Of a DNA stretch of 38,654 bases, positions 1-8,065 are shown piece after piece. Each line of letters opens with the position of its first letter. The stretch's first letter is position 1. The translations under genes and the position numbers were made by a program. The DNA lies in assembly GCA_025963675.1 (NCBI GenBank), contig JAOQAJ010000072.1, positions 1 through 38,654 of the forward strand, given 5' to 3'. Source of the DNA: Segetibacter sp. Lineage in GTDB: Bacteria > Bacteroidota > Bacteroidia > Chitinophagales > Chitinophagaceae. The notes beneath the pieces were generated by a model. That model was given only the letters and a program-made list of their open reading frames with translations, was not told the DNA's origin and made no database searches.

Positions 1-1
1 A

Positions 2-1366
2 GATTACTTAGGTTGTCAGGGATATGCAGCGAGTGAGATTGAAATACCTAAACAAAAATCTATAAAGCTTCCCGCTAACCTATATAAAAAATACACGCCA
101 TCTTTTTCTCATCGTATGACCCTCTATATTGATGCTTATGATTATAATTATTATGATTGGCGGAAGCTAAATTACTATCAGGAAGATTGGGGACTATGGG
201 TTCATTCATTTGAAAAGCTGTTGCCCAAAGAGCAGTATTTTGCACGCCACCCTGAGTATTATGCATTAGTGAATGGCGAAAGAACACCGGCACAATTAGA
301 TTTAACCAACAAGAATGTATTACGCCTCGTTATAGAAAATCTAAGAAAGTTAATGGATGCGAAGCCTAACGCTAAGTACTGGAGTGTAAGCCAAAACGAT
401 AATAAATTTAATTGCCAATGTGCTAATTGCACCAAACTTGATAACGAGCAAAATTCTCCTCAGGGTTCTCTGCTAACTTTTGTAAATGCTGTTGCAAGGA
501 GTTTCCCGGATAAAGTAATTACCACCCTGGCTTATGACTATACAGAAAAGCCGCCGCAAACATTAAAACCAGAAAAGAATGTTATGATTATGCTCTGTAC
601 TGGTTCAAGTAAAGACAGGCGCATACCCCTTGCTTCTTATCCTTCGCTGCCTTTCAATAATAATTTTAAGATATGGTCACAAATCTGTCCACACCTTTTT
701 TTGTGGGACTATATTGCACAGTATGATCATGTATTTTTGCCTTTTCCCAATCTGACTGCGTTGCAACCAAATATTCGATATTTCGCATCGCGAAAAGTTT
801 ATTACTTGTTTGAGCAAGGTATTGCTGATATTCCAGGAGAGTTTTCTGAACTTAAATGCTATTTAGTAAGTAAGCTGATGTGGAATAAAGATATCGATGT
901 CGATGCTACAAGGAATTCTTTCCTCAATCGCTATTATGGTCCTACAGGCGGCCCTTATATGCTGAAGTATATAAACCTTCTACACAACAATGTTGCTAAA
1001 AGTAATACACCGGTCGAGCACTTCGGCAAGCTCGATAAACCTTTAAATACTTATTTGTCCCCTGAAAATATAAGTATATATAAAAACATTTTTAAAAAAG
1101 CGCTTAGTGAAAACGATACAAGTGGTATTTATGGCAAAAGAATACTAAAAGAATATACATGCGTGCTTTATGCCGAGTTGGAGGGCAATAAACTTTTAAT
1201 AGCAAATCAAAAACGCATGTCAGACTTTGATAAAAGGAAATACTTAAGCAGCCTGGATAATTGGTATAAGAATATAAAAGCTTTAAACTTAAAATTTATG
1301 TCTTTTGCGAAGCTAAGTTCAGATGATTACTATAAAATGTATGTTAATGAAATAAACAATAAGTAA
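2..1366 (+). CDS. DUF4838-type carbohydrate-related protein, 5' end cut by window
   Basis: The reading frame is open from base 2, upstream of the first ATG at 116, so the gene starts outside the window; 454 residues are visible. The run VSQNDNKFNCQCANC followed by a serine-rich LLTFVNAVAR stretch, then KNVMIMLCTGSSKDRR and LFLWDYIAQYDHVFLPFPN, is typical of DUF4838 proteins of Bacteroidota, which resemble alpha-glucuronidase/hexosaminidase-like glycoside hydrolases. Substrate is unknown. Its place next to glycosyltransferases and epimerases suggests processing or recognition of a surface polysaccharide (inference). The C-terminal 130 residues look helical. Confidence 0.82.
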   Translation, partial: DYLGCQGYAASEIEIPKQKSIKLPANLYKKYTPSFSHRMTLYIDAYDYNYYDWRKLNYYQEDWGLWVHSFEKLLPKEQYFARHPEYYALVNGERTPAQLDLTNKNVLRLVIENLRKLMDAKPNAKYWSVSQNDNKFNCQCANCTKLDNEQNSPQGSLLTFVNAVARSFPDKVITTLAYDYTEKPPQTLKPEKNVMIMLCTGSSKDRRIPLASYPSLPFNNNFKIWSQICPHLFLWDYIAQYDHVFLPFPNLTALQPNIRYFASRKVYYLFEQGIADIPGEFSELKCYLVSKLMWNKDIDVDATRNSFLNRYYGPTGGPYMLKYINLLHNNVAKSNTPVEHFGKLDKPLNTYLSPENISIYKNIFKKALSENDTSGIYGKRILKEYTCVLYAELEGNKLLIANQKRMSDFDKRKYLSSLDNWYKNIKALNLKFMSFAKLSSDDYYKMYVNEINNK

Positions 1367-1556
1367 TATAGAGTTTACGAGGGCTTCCTCAATATTGTTC
1401 TAAATTTTAAAAGTATTTTTTTAAAATAAGAAAAGGACCCAAACTAATTTCCGGCTTGCATGTATGTTAAGTAAGAGAAACCAGGCATTCTAACTAAGAC
1501 CTATCTTCGTTAAATGTTATTACAGTAATTTTTTTTAGATAAGTTTTATCCCTTCG

Positions 1557-2378
1557 ATGGAAATTCTGATTTCAGGTTCAATAGTTTTGTATAATAGTGA
1601 GAAAGGATTGATGGAGATCGTTAGAAGTTTTCTTAATACCTCCTTGCCTGTAAAGCTTTATTTGATTGATAATTCTCCAACAAATCAATTAGAAAGTTTA
1701 CTTGCAGATTTATTACTTGACCAACGTGTTATTTACATCTTTAACAATAAAAATATTGGCTTCGGCGCCGGTCATAATATTGCTATAAGAAGAATAATAG
1801 ATTCTAGCGATTATCACCTCGTTTTAAATCCTGATGTTACTTTTAAATCCGGGGTGCTTGAAGCGCTTTACAATTACATGCAGGAAAACAAAGATGTAGG
1901 CTTGGTGATGCCGAAAGTATTCTATCCTAATGGCCAGATCCAACACACCTGTAAGTTACTTCCAACGCCATTAGATCTTATTTTCCGGCGTTTTTTACCG
2001 ACATCAATGACAAAAAAAAAGATTGACCGTTTCGAATTGAAAAGTTCAGGTTATGACAAGGAAATAGAAGTACCGTATCTGTCTGGTTGTTTTATGTTTC
2101 TAAGGACAGAATCACTTAAAAAAGTGGGCTTATTTGATGAGCGTTTTTTTATGTATCCTGAAGATATTGACTTGACCCGGCGGATGCATAAAGAGTACAG
2201 AACCATGTTCTATCCAAACGTTTCTATTGTTCACGAACACGAAAAGGGTTCGTACAAAAGCTTTAAACTCCTATACATTCACATTATAAATATGATTAAA
2301 TATTTCAATAAGTGGGGATGGATATTTGACAAGGAAAGAAAAAGCATAAATAAAAGAATATTGTCCCAGTTTAAATAA
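1557..2378 (+). CDS. Family 2 glycosyltransferase, rhamnosyltransferase-like
   Basis: 273 residues, soluble GT-A fold. The order of motifs is that of GT2 rhamnosyltransferase-like (WbbL-type) enzymes: VLYNS near the N-terminus, LIDNS, NIGFGAGHN, the metal/nucleotide site LNPDV in place of a DxD, then LSGCFMFLRTESLKKVGLFDERFFMYPEDIDL carrying the acceptor/base region (ED). It probably adds one sugar, perhaps a deoxyhexose, from a nucleotide donor to a lipid-linked glycan at the inner membrane face. Donor and acceptor cannot be read from sequence. The ATG at 1557 gives the conserved N-terminus directly. Confidence 0.9.
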   Translation: MEILISGSIVLYNSEKGLMEIVRSFLNTSLPVKLYLIDNSPTNQLESLLADLLLDQRVIYIFNNKNIGFGAGHNIAIRRIIDSSDYHLVLNPDVTFKSGVLEALYNYMQENKDVGLVMPKVFYPNGQIQHTCKLLPTPLDLIFRRFLPTSMTKKKIDRFELKSSGYDKEIEVPYLSGCFMFLRTESLKKVGLFDERFFMYPEDIDLTRRMHKEYRTMFYPNVSIVHEHEKGSYKSFKLLYIHIINMIKYFNKWGWIFDKERKSINKRILSQFK

Positions 2379-2523
2379 TAAGAATTATTGAACTGCTATC
2401 AACTTTGCTTCGGGGAAAATGACTTCACCGGGCTACTCAAACTGGCGCTTAGACACTTTTTTCAATAGTACTTAATTTCCCTTTTACTATCTTGCTTCCA
2501 CTAACTTGAAAGGTACAGGAAAA

Positions 2524-3540
2524 ATGAATATTTGTATTATAGGTGGATCAGGATTTATTGGCGGTTATTTAATCGATATTCTTAGAAATCATCACAACAT
2601 TCTCAATATTGATAAAGTCAAAAGTTACAGCCATCCCGATATTGCATTCCACGAATGCGACATTCGGGATTACCAAAAACTTAAGCAGTGCATACCTTCC
2701 GGCACCGATTTTATTGTTTTGCTGGCTGCAGAGCACCGTGATGACGTTTCTCCAACTTCTTTATACTACGACGTAAACGTAGAGGGTACACAAAATGTGC
2801 TGAGAGTAATGAACGACAAACAAATCGTAAACATTCTTTTCACCAGTTCTGTTGCTGTTTATGGACTTAATAAAATTCAGCCTGATGAATCTTCTCCTAC
2901 TGATCCTTTTAATTATTACGGTAAAAGTAAACTAGAGGCAGAAAAGGTGCTAAAGAAATGGCATGAATCGGCTCCGCATGCTAAGACCTTAATCATAATA
3001 AGACCTACTGTTGTATTTGGACCGGGCAATCGTGGCAATGTTTATAACCTGTTATCTCAAATTTCTTCCGGAAAGTTTATGATGATTGGAAATGGGAACA
3101 ACCGCAAGTCGATGGCTTATGTTGAAAATATAGCAGCCTTTATCTCACATTCTATCAACTCCAACTTACAAAAATTTCATCTCTTCAATTATATCGATAA
3201 GCCGGACCTTTCGACAAAACAATTGATTGAACAGGCAGAATTAGCTACTGGGAAAAAGATATTACCTGTAAGAATTCCGTATTGGATAGGATATTCTACT
3301 GCTAAATTATTTGATATTGTTCTAGGACTGTTTAAAAAGAAAAACCCTATTAGTGCAGTTCGTGTAAAGAAGTTTTGCGCTACCACACAATTTGAGTCTA
3401 CTACAATACAAGCTACCGGATTTGTGGCACCAGTTACCTTGCAAAAGGGATTAGAAATAACTATTAGAAGCATTATTGATGAAAATAATAATCCGCTACA
3501 AAAGAAAATGGAGGCAACTGTAGGGGATGCTGATGCTTAA
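2524..3540 (+). CDS. NAD-dependent sugar-nucleotide epimerase/dehydratase (extended SDR)
   Basis: 338 residues from the ATG at 2524; a TTG at 2506 would add six unneeded residues before the Rossmann strand. NAD-binding GGSGFIGGYL is at the N-terminus, then DIRD, LAAEHRDDV, the catalytic SSVAVYG serine and YYGKSK tyrosine/lysine, and RPTVVFGPGNRGNVYNL. Extended short-chain dehydrogenases of this form epimerise or dehydrate nucleoside-diphosphate or lipid-linked sugars. The C-terminal 80 residues are less conserved and might contact membrane lipid carriers. It sits between two glycosyltransferases, so a role in making a donor for the surface glycan is likely; the exact substrate is open. Confidence 0.88.
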   Translation: MNICIIGGSGFIGGYLIDILRNHHNILNIDKVKSYSHPDIAFHECDIRDYQKLKQCIPSGTDFIVLLAAEHRDDVSPTSLYYDVNVEGTQNVLRVMNDKQIVNILFTSSVAVYGLNKIQPDESSPTDPFNYYGKSKLEAEKVLKKWHESAPHAKTLIIIRPTVVFGPGNRGNVYNLLSQISSGKFMMIGNGNNRKSMAYVENIAAFISHSINSNLQKFHLFNYIDKPDLSTKQLIEQAELATGKKILPVRIPYWIGYSTAKLFDIVLGLFKKKNPISAVRVKKFCATTQFESTTIQATGFVAPVTLQKGLEITIRSIIDENNNPLQKKMEATVGDADA

Positions 3541-3626
3541 AACACCCCTTATTGCCGTTGTGCCGACGGCCTACGAAATGTTTTGATAATTTCATCGTTA
3601 TTCAAGCAACAGAAATCAAAACAGAA

Positions 3627-4859
3627 GTGCAGTCATCAGAAAGCAGCGTAGTAAAAAGGGCCAAGCTTCTTATCATCCTTAACCGTTTCGTCATCGGCGG
3701 TCAGGCTGTTGACACAATACCTCTTGCATGGTATCTTACAAAGCATTTTGAAATCCTGATTTTATACGGAGAAAAGGAAAAGGATGAAATAGAACCCGTT
3801 TTCCTTTTGGAGCAATATCCGGGGCTTCGATTAAAAAAAATAAAACATTTGCGTCGAAGCATTAACCCCATCATAGATATTTTTGCATTCTTCAGCGTTT
3901 TGTCAGCTATTATAAGTTTCAAGTCTGATATCGTTCATACGCATGGAGCGAAGTCTGGTTTTATAGGCAGGCTTGCAGCCTGGTTTGCTGGTGTGCCTGT
4001 TATCGTTCATACTTTCCATGGTCACTTTTTTCATTCTTATTTTTCAAAAACTGTTTCCATAGGGATAGCTTTAGTTGAAAGAATGATTGGTAAAATAACG
4101 ACGTCTGCGGTTGCACTAAGTGAATTGCAAAAAATCGAATTGGCCGGGAAATATAAGATTTTACCTTCTTCAAAAATCAGCATTATTCCGTTGGGTTTTG
4201 CATCTGAAGAACACAATGATTCGATATCGTGGAGAACTTCATTTCGCAATAAGTATGGACTAACAGCCGACGATGTGGCAATTGGGCTTGTAGGCCGAAT
4301 CGTACCAGTTAAAAATCACCCTTTTTTTATAAATGTCGTTGAAGAACTTACCAATCAACCAACTAATAATCCCGCAGCTTTTTTTATCGTGGGGGATGGA
4401 GATTTAAGAAATCAGGTAGAAAAAGATTTTAAGCAAAAAAACATCCCTTTTAGCGATCGTTGTATTACCGAAGAAAATAGGGTTGTCTTTACCTCATGGT
4501 TGACAAAAATGAATGAAGTGATGAGCGGTTTAGATATAATTGTTCTTACATCACTAAACGAAGGAACCCCCTTATCGATAATAGAGGCGCATTTTTTCAA
4601 AAAACCAGTTGTTTCAACTAATGTTGGAGGCGTTAAAGATACAATGATTGATGGCACTACAGGTTTCCTCAGCGAGAGCCATGACGTAACAACATTTACT
4701 ACAAAGCTGCGTTTACTCATCGAAGACAAACCCCTGCGGGACAAAATGGGTGAAGAAGCATATAAGTTTGCAACAGCTAAATTTTCTAAGCAGAAAGAGA
4801 TTGATACAACCAGGGATTTTTATTTCAAATTATTAAAAGAGAAAGGATACTCTTTGTGA
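3627..4859 (+). CDS. Family 4 glycosyltransferase (GT-B fold)
   Basis: The frame has no usable ATG. I choose GTG at 3627 (410 residues); TTG at 3552 would add 25 residues of poor character. N-terminal acceptor domain: LNRFVIGGQAVDTIPLAWYL, DIVHTHGAKSGFIGRLAAW, HTFHGHFFHSYF. C-terminal donor domain: VGRIVPVKNHPFFINVVEEL, FIVGDGDLR, then SLNEGTPLSIIEAHFFKKPV, the EX7E-type site, and NVGGVKDTMIDGTTGFL. This is the standard order of GT4/WecG-like retaining transferases acting on undecaprenyl-linked glycans in the cytoplasm. Short gaps to both neighbours suggest one operon. Confidence 0.88.
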   Translation: MQSSESSVVKRAKLLIILNRFVIGGQAVDTIPLAWYLTKHFEILILYGEKEKDEIEPVFLLEQYPGLRLKKIKHLRRSINPIIDIFAFFSVLSAIISFKSDIVHTHGAKSGFIGRLAAWFAGVPVIVHTFHGHFFHSYFSKTVSIGIALVERMIGKITTSAVALSELQKIELAGKYKILPSSKISIIPLGFASEEHNDSISWRTSFRNKYGLTADDVAIGLVGRIVPVKNHPFFINVVEELTNQPTNNPAAFFIVGDGDLRNQVEKDFKQKNIPFSDRCITEENRVVFTSWLTKMNEVMSGLDIIVLTSLNEGTPLSIIEAHFFKKPVVSTNVGGVKDTMIDGTTGFLSESHDVTTFTTKLRLLIEDKPLRDKMGEEAYKFATAKFSKQKEIDTTRDFYFKLLKEKGYSL

Positions 4860-4901
4860 TAGAAAGGTGAGCGGTCATGCCGTTAATAAACAACAATTCT
4901 A

Positions 4902-5954
4902 ATGAAAATTTTAGTAACGGGCGCTGCCGGATTTATAGGCTTTCATTTGGCGGTAAGATTAGCTTCCCGCGGAGATGTTGTTGTGGGGGCTGATAGTATC
5001 AATGATTATTATGATGTTAATCTGAAATATGCGCGCCTTGCAGAGCTTGGTTTCCAAAAAGAGTCAATCATTGCAAATGAATTAATTAAAAGCACAAGCC
5101 TACCTAACTGCTCTTTTATGCAGCTTAAGTTAGAAGATAAATCGAATGTAGATAAGCTTTTTGCCGAGCAACAATTTGATATAGTAGTAAACCTGGCGGC
5201 CCAGGCTGGCGTACGATATAGCCTCACCAATGCACAGGCTTACATTGAAAGTAATATCATCGGTTTTACAAATATCCTTGAGTGTAGCAGGTACCACAAA
5301 ATCAAACATTTGGTGTATGGAAGCAGCAGTAGCGTGTACGGGTTAAACGAAAGTATTCCGTTCTCAACCGCTCATAATGTCGATCATCCCATTTCGTTGT
5401 ATGCTGCCAGTAAAAAGAGCAATGAGTTGATGGCTCATGTTTATAGCCATCTGTTCAGCGTTCCAACGACCGGCCTAAGATTTTTTACTGTTTACGGACC
5501 ATGGGGAAGGCCTGATATGGCTTACTTCATTTTTACTAAAGCGATTTTAGCCGGCGAGCCCATTAAAGTTTTCAATAACGGAAATATGGCCCGCGATTTC
5601 ACTTTTGTTGATGATATTGTTGAAGGAGTGATTCGCGTAATAGATCATCCGCCTGGTGGAAACGCGGGCTGGAGTGGAAAGTCTCCTGAACCGTCCAACT
5701 CCAAAGCCCCTTACCAGATCTACAACATAGGCAAAAACGAGCCAGTAAAATTGCTTGATTTTATAAACGCTATAGAAGAGGAACTCGGGATTGAAGCAAT
5801 AAAGGAATTTCATCCACTGCAGCCTGGCGATGTTACAACTACATTTGCCGATGTAAGTGAGCTCGTTGCAAATCTTGGATACAAACCACAAACGGTAGTA
5901 AGAGATGGAATTAAACAATTTGTCGATTGGTACAAAAGCTATTATAAGGTATAA
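4902..5954 (+). CDS. UDP-glucuronate 4-epimerase-like SDR
   Basis: 350 residues. NAD site [13 protein letters not shown], the signature [14 protein letters not shown] that marks UDP-glucuronate 4-epimerases (CapI/LpsL type), [10 protein letters not shown], serine site [17 protein letters not shown] with catalytic Tyr/Lys, and [15 protein letters not shown]. The family interconverts UDP-glucuronate and UDP-galacturonate for capsule or LPS. A roughly 15-residue insert, [19 protein letters not shown], near residue 251 lengthens it slightly. It is the last gene of the polysaccharide locus: a strong terminator begins 25 bases after its stop. Confidence 0.9.
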   Translation: MKILVTGAAGFIGFHLAVRLASRGDVVVGADSINDYYDVNLKYARLAELGFQKESIIANELIKSTSLPNCSFMQLKLEDKSNVDKLFAEQQFDIVVNLAAQAGVRYSLTNAQAYIESNIIGFTNILECSRYHKIKHLVYGSSSSVYGLNESIPFSTAHNVDHPISLYAASKKSNELMAHVYSHLFSVPTTGLRFFTVYGPWGRPDMAYFIFTKAILAGEPIKVFNNGNMARDFTFVDDIVEGVIRVIDHPPGGNAGWSGKSPEPSNSKAPYQIYNIGKNEPVKLLDFINAIEEELGIEAIKEFHPLQPGDVTTTFADVSELVANLGYKPQTVVRDGIKQFVDWYKSYYKV

Positions 5955-5978
5955 AAAGAGAAAGTTTTTAAATGATAG

Positions 5979-6003
5979 AAACCGGCGTATGCCGGTTTTT
6001 TTA
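5979..6003 (+). terminator. Intrinsic terminator of the polysaccharide locus
   Basis: Stem AAACCGGC (5979-5986), loop GTAT, stem GCCGGTTT (5991-5998), running into seven T residues. Eight perfect pairs. It lies directly after the epimerase and separates the glycan genes from the carotenoid module. Confidence 0.93.
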
Positions 6004-6090
6004 TTAGTCCGTTAGATCTACTTTCCAAATTCATTAACCAGTATTTTGTAAATTTCTTTTTGTCCCGGCAGTAATAATTCTATTTCGCTT

Positions 6091-6115
6091 ACGTTGCGTC
6101 GCACACTTGTACTTT
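6091..6115 (+). repeat. Dispersed intergenic repeat, type A, copy 1
   Basis: GTTGCGTCGCACACTTGTAC at 6093-6112, followed by a T-rich tract. It is the exact reverse complement of 6270-6289, forming a 20-base perfect inverted pair 157 bases apart. Confidence 0.9.
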
Positions 6116-6263
6116 GATTTTTCAATCATCAAACACCATCACCCAAATCACCATATAAGTGGGGAAACAAATTAAGCTACTACTTTTGTTATTATAGCTA
6201 AATTATCAATTGCTATAAAAAAAGGATGAAATTCGTAAACGCTTAAAAAAGATGAATAGAATA

Positions 6264-6293
6264 ACAATTGTACAAGTGTGCGACGCAACAATG
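6264..6293 (-). repeat. Dispersed intergenic repeat, type A, copy 2 (inverted)
   Basis: GTACAAGTGTGCGACGCAAC at 6270-6289, perfect reverse complement of copy 1. The wider match ATTGTTGCGTCGCACACTTG read on the minus strand also fits the copy at 30831. Confidence 0.9.
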
Positions 6294-6390
6294 ATAAATT
6301 GATATTCAATAGCCGGGGACCAAAAATTATTGCGAACTTGAAAATAACAATTGCACTAAACCTTTTGTAAATATTATTGTTTCCAATAAC

Positions 6391-7263
6391 ATGAACGCGT
6401 TTACGATAAAAGATATCGAAAATTTGTCAGGTGTAAAGGCCCATACTATTCGTATTTGGGAACAACGTTATAATTTTTTAAAGCCCCGGCGTTCAGATAC
6501 CAACATCCGTTACTACAGCAACCAGGAGCTTAAGACAATTTTGAATATTGCGCTTCTTAATAAATACGGTTTTAAGATTTCGCATATAAACAAAATGGAG
6601 TATTCAGAAATAAATCAAAAACTTATTTCTCTCTCGCACCATTATGCACAACAGGAGTGGATCATCAACCAGCTGATCAGCTTTATGGTCGATCTCGATC
6701 TCGATTTGTTCGAAGAACTTTTGGAAGAGCAGATTGAAGCTAAAGGCATTGAAAAAATAATAAATGAAATCATTTTTCCCTTTCTTGAAAAAATTGGGAT
6801 CCTTTGGCTTACCAACAATATAAATGCGGCGCAGGAGCATTTGGTTACCAACATCATAAGGCAAAAACTGTTGGTTGGTATTGAAAACACCGTGAGCCAG
6901 ATAAAATCAGAAAAGGTTGCCCTGCTCTTTTTGCCGGAAGGCGAGTTTCACGAGCTTGGGTTGCTGTATGTTTACTATTTGCTGAAAAACCAGGGCGTAA
7001 AAGTGCTTTACCTTGGCGCTGATGTTCCGTTGCCAGATGTCCATTTTATTGTAAAAGCAAAAAAGCCTGATTATCTCTACACTCATCTTACCTCCCTCGC
7101 TCCAAACTTCAACATCGAACGTTTCTTAAATAATCTTCACTCAAAAATTCATGAAGTTCCGGTACTGATTTCCGGCCCTTTTACTGCCAGCTACCAAAAA
7201 AATGTTCCTGCTAATATAGAGCTGAAGAAGTCTCTCTCTGAAGTAAAAGAATACATCTCCTAA
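6391..7263 (+). CDS. carH: CarH-type MerR regulator with B12-binding light-sensor domain
   Basis: 290 residues. N-terminal MerR winged helix: FTIKDIENLSGVKAHTIRIW then EQRY and the RYYS wing (1-75). A four-helix bundle follows, containing W139, nine residues, then E149-H150: the Wx9EH motif that caps adenosylcobalamin in CarH. The Rossmann-like domain has E185-x-H187-x-x-G190, the ExHxxG motif whose His ligates cobalt, plus VLYLGADVPLPD. In CarH proteins dark, AdoCbl-loaded tetramers repress carotenoid genes, and light breaks the Co-C bond and releases DNA. All signature residues are present, so this is probably a true B12 photoreceptor. It precedes a sigma factor and carotenoid genes on the same strand. 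Confidence 0.88.
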   Translation: MNAFTIKDIENLSGVKAHTIRIWEQRYNFLKPRRSDTNIRYYSNQELKTILNIALLNKYGFKISHINKMEYSEINQKLISLSHHYAQQEWIINQLISFMVDLDLDLFEELLEEQIEAKGIEKIINEIIFPFLEKIGILWLTNNINAAQEHLVTNIIRQKLLVGIENTVSQIKSEKVALLFLPEGEFHELGLLYVYYLLKNQGVKVLYLGADVPLPDVHFIVKAKKPDYLYTHLTSLAPNFNIERFLNNLHSKIHEVPVLISGPFTASYQKNVPANIELKKSLSEVKEYIS

Positions 7264-7482
7264 TCCTTTTTTAGTTTTAATCGGAAAATCTTTGGTGAAG
7301 TAAATCCAGGTTTTTTTTATTTCGTAGATATATTTATTGATTGGCCTTTTTTGAGGGGTCTATGAATTATTGCTCTTTTTGGTTCCCTTGCTAAACTTTT
7401 TTTAAAATTATCATTGTTTACAGGTGTTTCAATAAAGGGAAGTAGCTACTCCCCTCCTTAACGTCTAATTGAACTTAAAATA

Positions 7483-7544
7483 TTAAACAAAGAATTTACT
7501 TTTGTATTTTCATTGTTTAACTTTATATACTGAAAGATTAAACA
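7483..7544 (+). promoter_or_regulatory. Promoter of sigma/crt operon with candidate CarH operator half-sites
   Basis: An exact -7 box TACTTTTG lies at 7497-7504, predicting a start near 7511 and a 40-base leader. TTAAACAA (7483-7490) sits just upstream of the box, where the -33/-7 spacer would lie, its reverse complement TTGTTTAA (7513-7520) sits at the start site, and a third copy TTAAACA is at 7538-7544; a related TTGTTTA is at 7414-7420. Sites straddling a promoter would suit a repressor such as the CarH-like protein next door. The -33 box is weak. The operator role is inference. Confidence 0.45.
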
Positions 7545-7551
7545 CATCTGC

Positions 7552-8052
7552 ATGTCTACTATTGAATTTAATCAAATGCTTCTTGCAAACGCTGAATTTT
7601 TAAGGCCGTTTGCTATTACCCTCACCCGTGATAATGAAACTGCTAAAGACCTCTTTCAGGAGACTCTTTTTAGGGCTTTGGCTAATAAGGAAAAGTATAA
7701 TGTCGGTACAAATATCAAGGCGTGGTTGTACACCATTATGCGAAATGTTTTTATTAATAATTATCGCAAAAAAGCGAGGGAAAACACTGTCTTAGATAGT
7801 ACACCCAACGACTTTTTATTAGACTATAATCAAACAACTACAGATAATAATGCTATAGCAACTTTGCAATTAAAAGAAATTAAGGCTTCAATCCACGAAC
7901 TTCCAGATATCTTTAAAAAGCCTTTTTTGCTTTATTTTGATGGTTTTAAATATCACGAAATAGCCGGAATGCTAAAAGAACCGTTAGGTACAATAAAGAG
8001 CCGAATACATTTTGCCCGCAAACTATTAAAAGCACAAATTCAGCGATATTGA
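7552..8052 (+). CDS. ECF RNA polymerase sigma factor of the carotenoid operon
   Basis: 166 residues, two sigma domains. Region 2: ETAKDLFQETLFRALANKEK and AWLYTIMRNVFINNYRKKAR. Region 4: LPDIFKKPFLLYFDGFKYHEIA then GMLKEPLGTIKSRIHFARKL, a helix-turn-helix for the -35 element. No extra C-terminal domain and no anti-sigma gene adjacent. The gap to crtI is only 13 bases, so it is in one transcript with the carotenoid genes. ECF sigma factors next to CarH/LitR regulators and crt genes are known in light-induced carotenogenesis; I infer this one amplifies that response, perhaps also elsewhere in the genome. Confidence 0.92.
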   Translation: MSTIEFNQMLLANAEFLRPFAITLTRDNETAKDLFQETLFRALANKEKYNVGTNIKAWLYTIMRNVFINNYRKKARENTVLDSTPNDFLLDYNQTTTDNNAIATLQLKEIKASIHELPDIFKKPFLLYFDGFKYHEIAGMLKEPLGTIKSRIHFARKLLKAQIQRY

Positions 8053-8065
8053 TTTTTCTCCGTTA

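Larger units (their letters stand above)
6004..6390. other. Intergenic region upstream of carH-like gene
   Basis: Holds two inverted copies of the dispersed repeat (6091-6115 and 6264-6293), a minus-strand open remnant at 6018-6125, an inverted repeat TTATAGC / GCTATAA (6192-6198, 6212-6218), an exact -7 box TACTTTTG at 6181-6188 and a one-mismatch -7 box TATTATTG at 6372-6379. Either box could start carH transcription; the first would give a leader of about 195 bases, the second almost none. I see no further gene. Confidence 0.6.
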
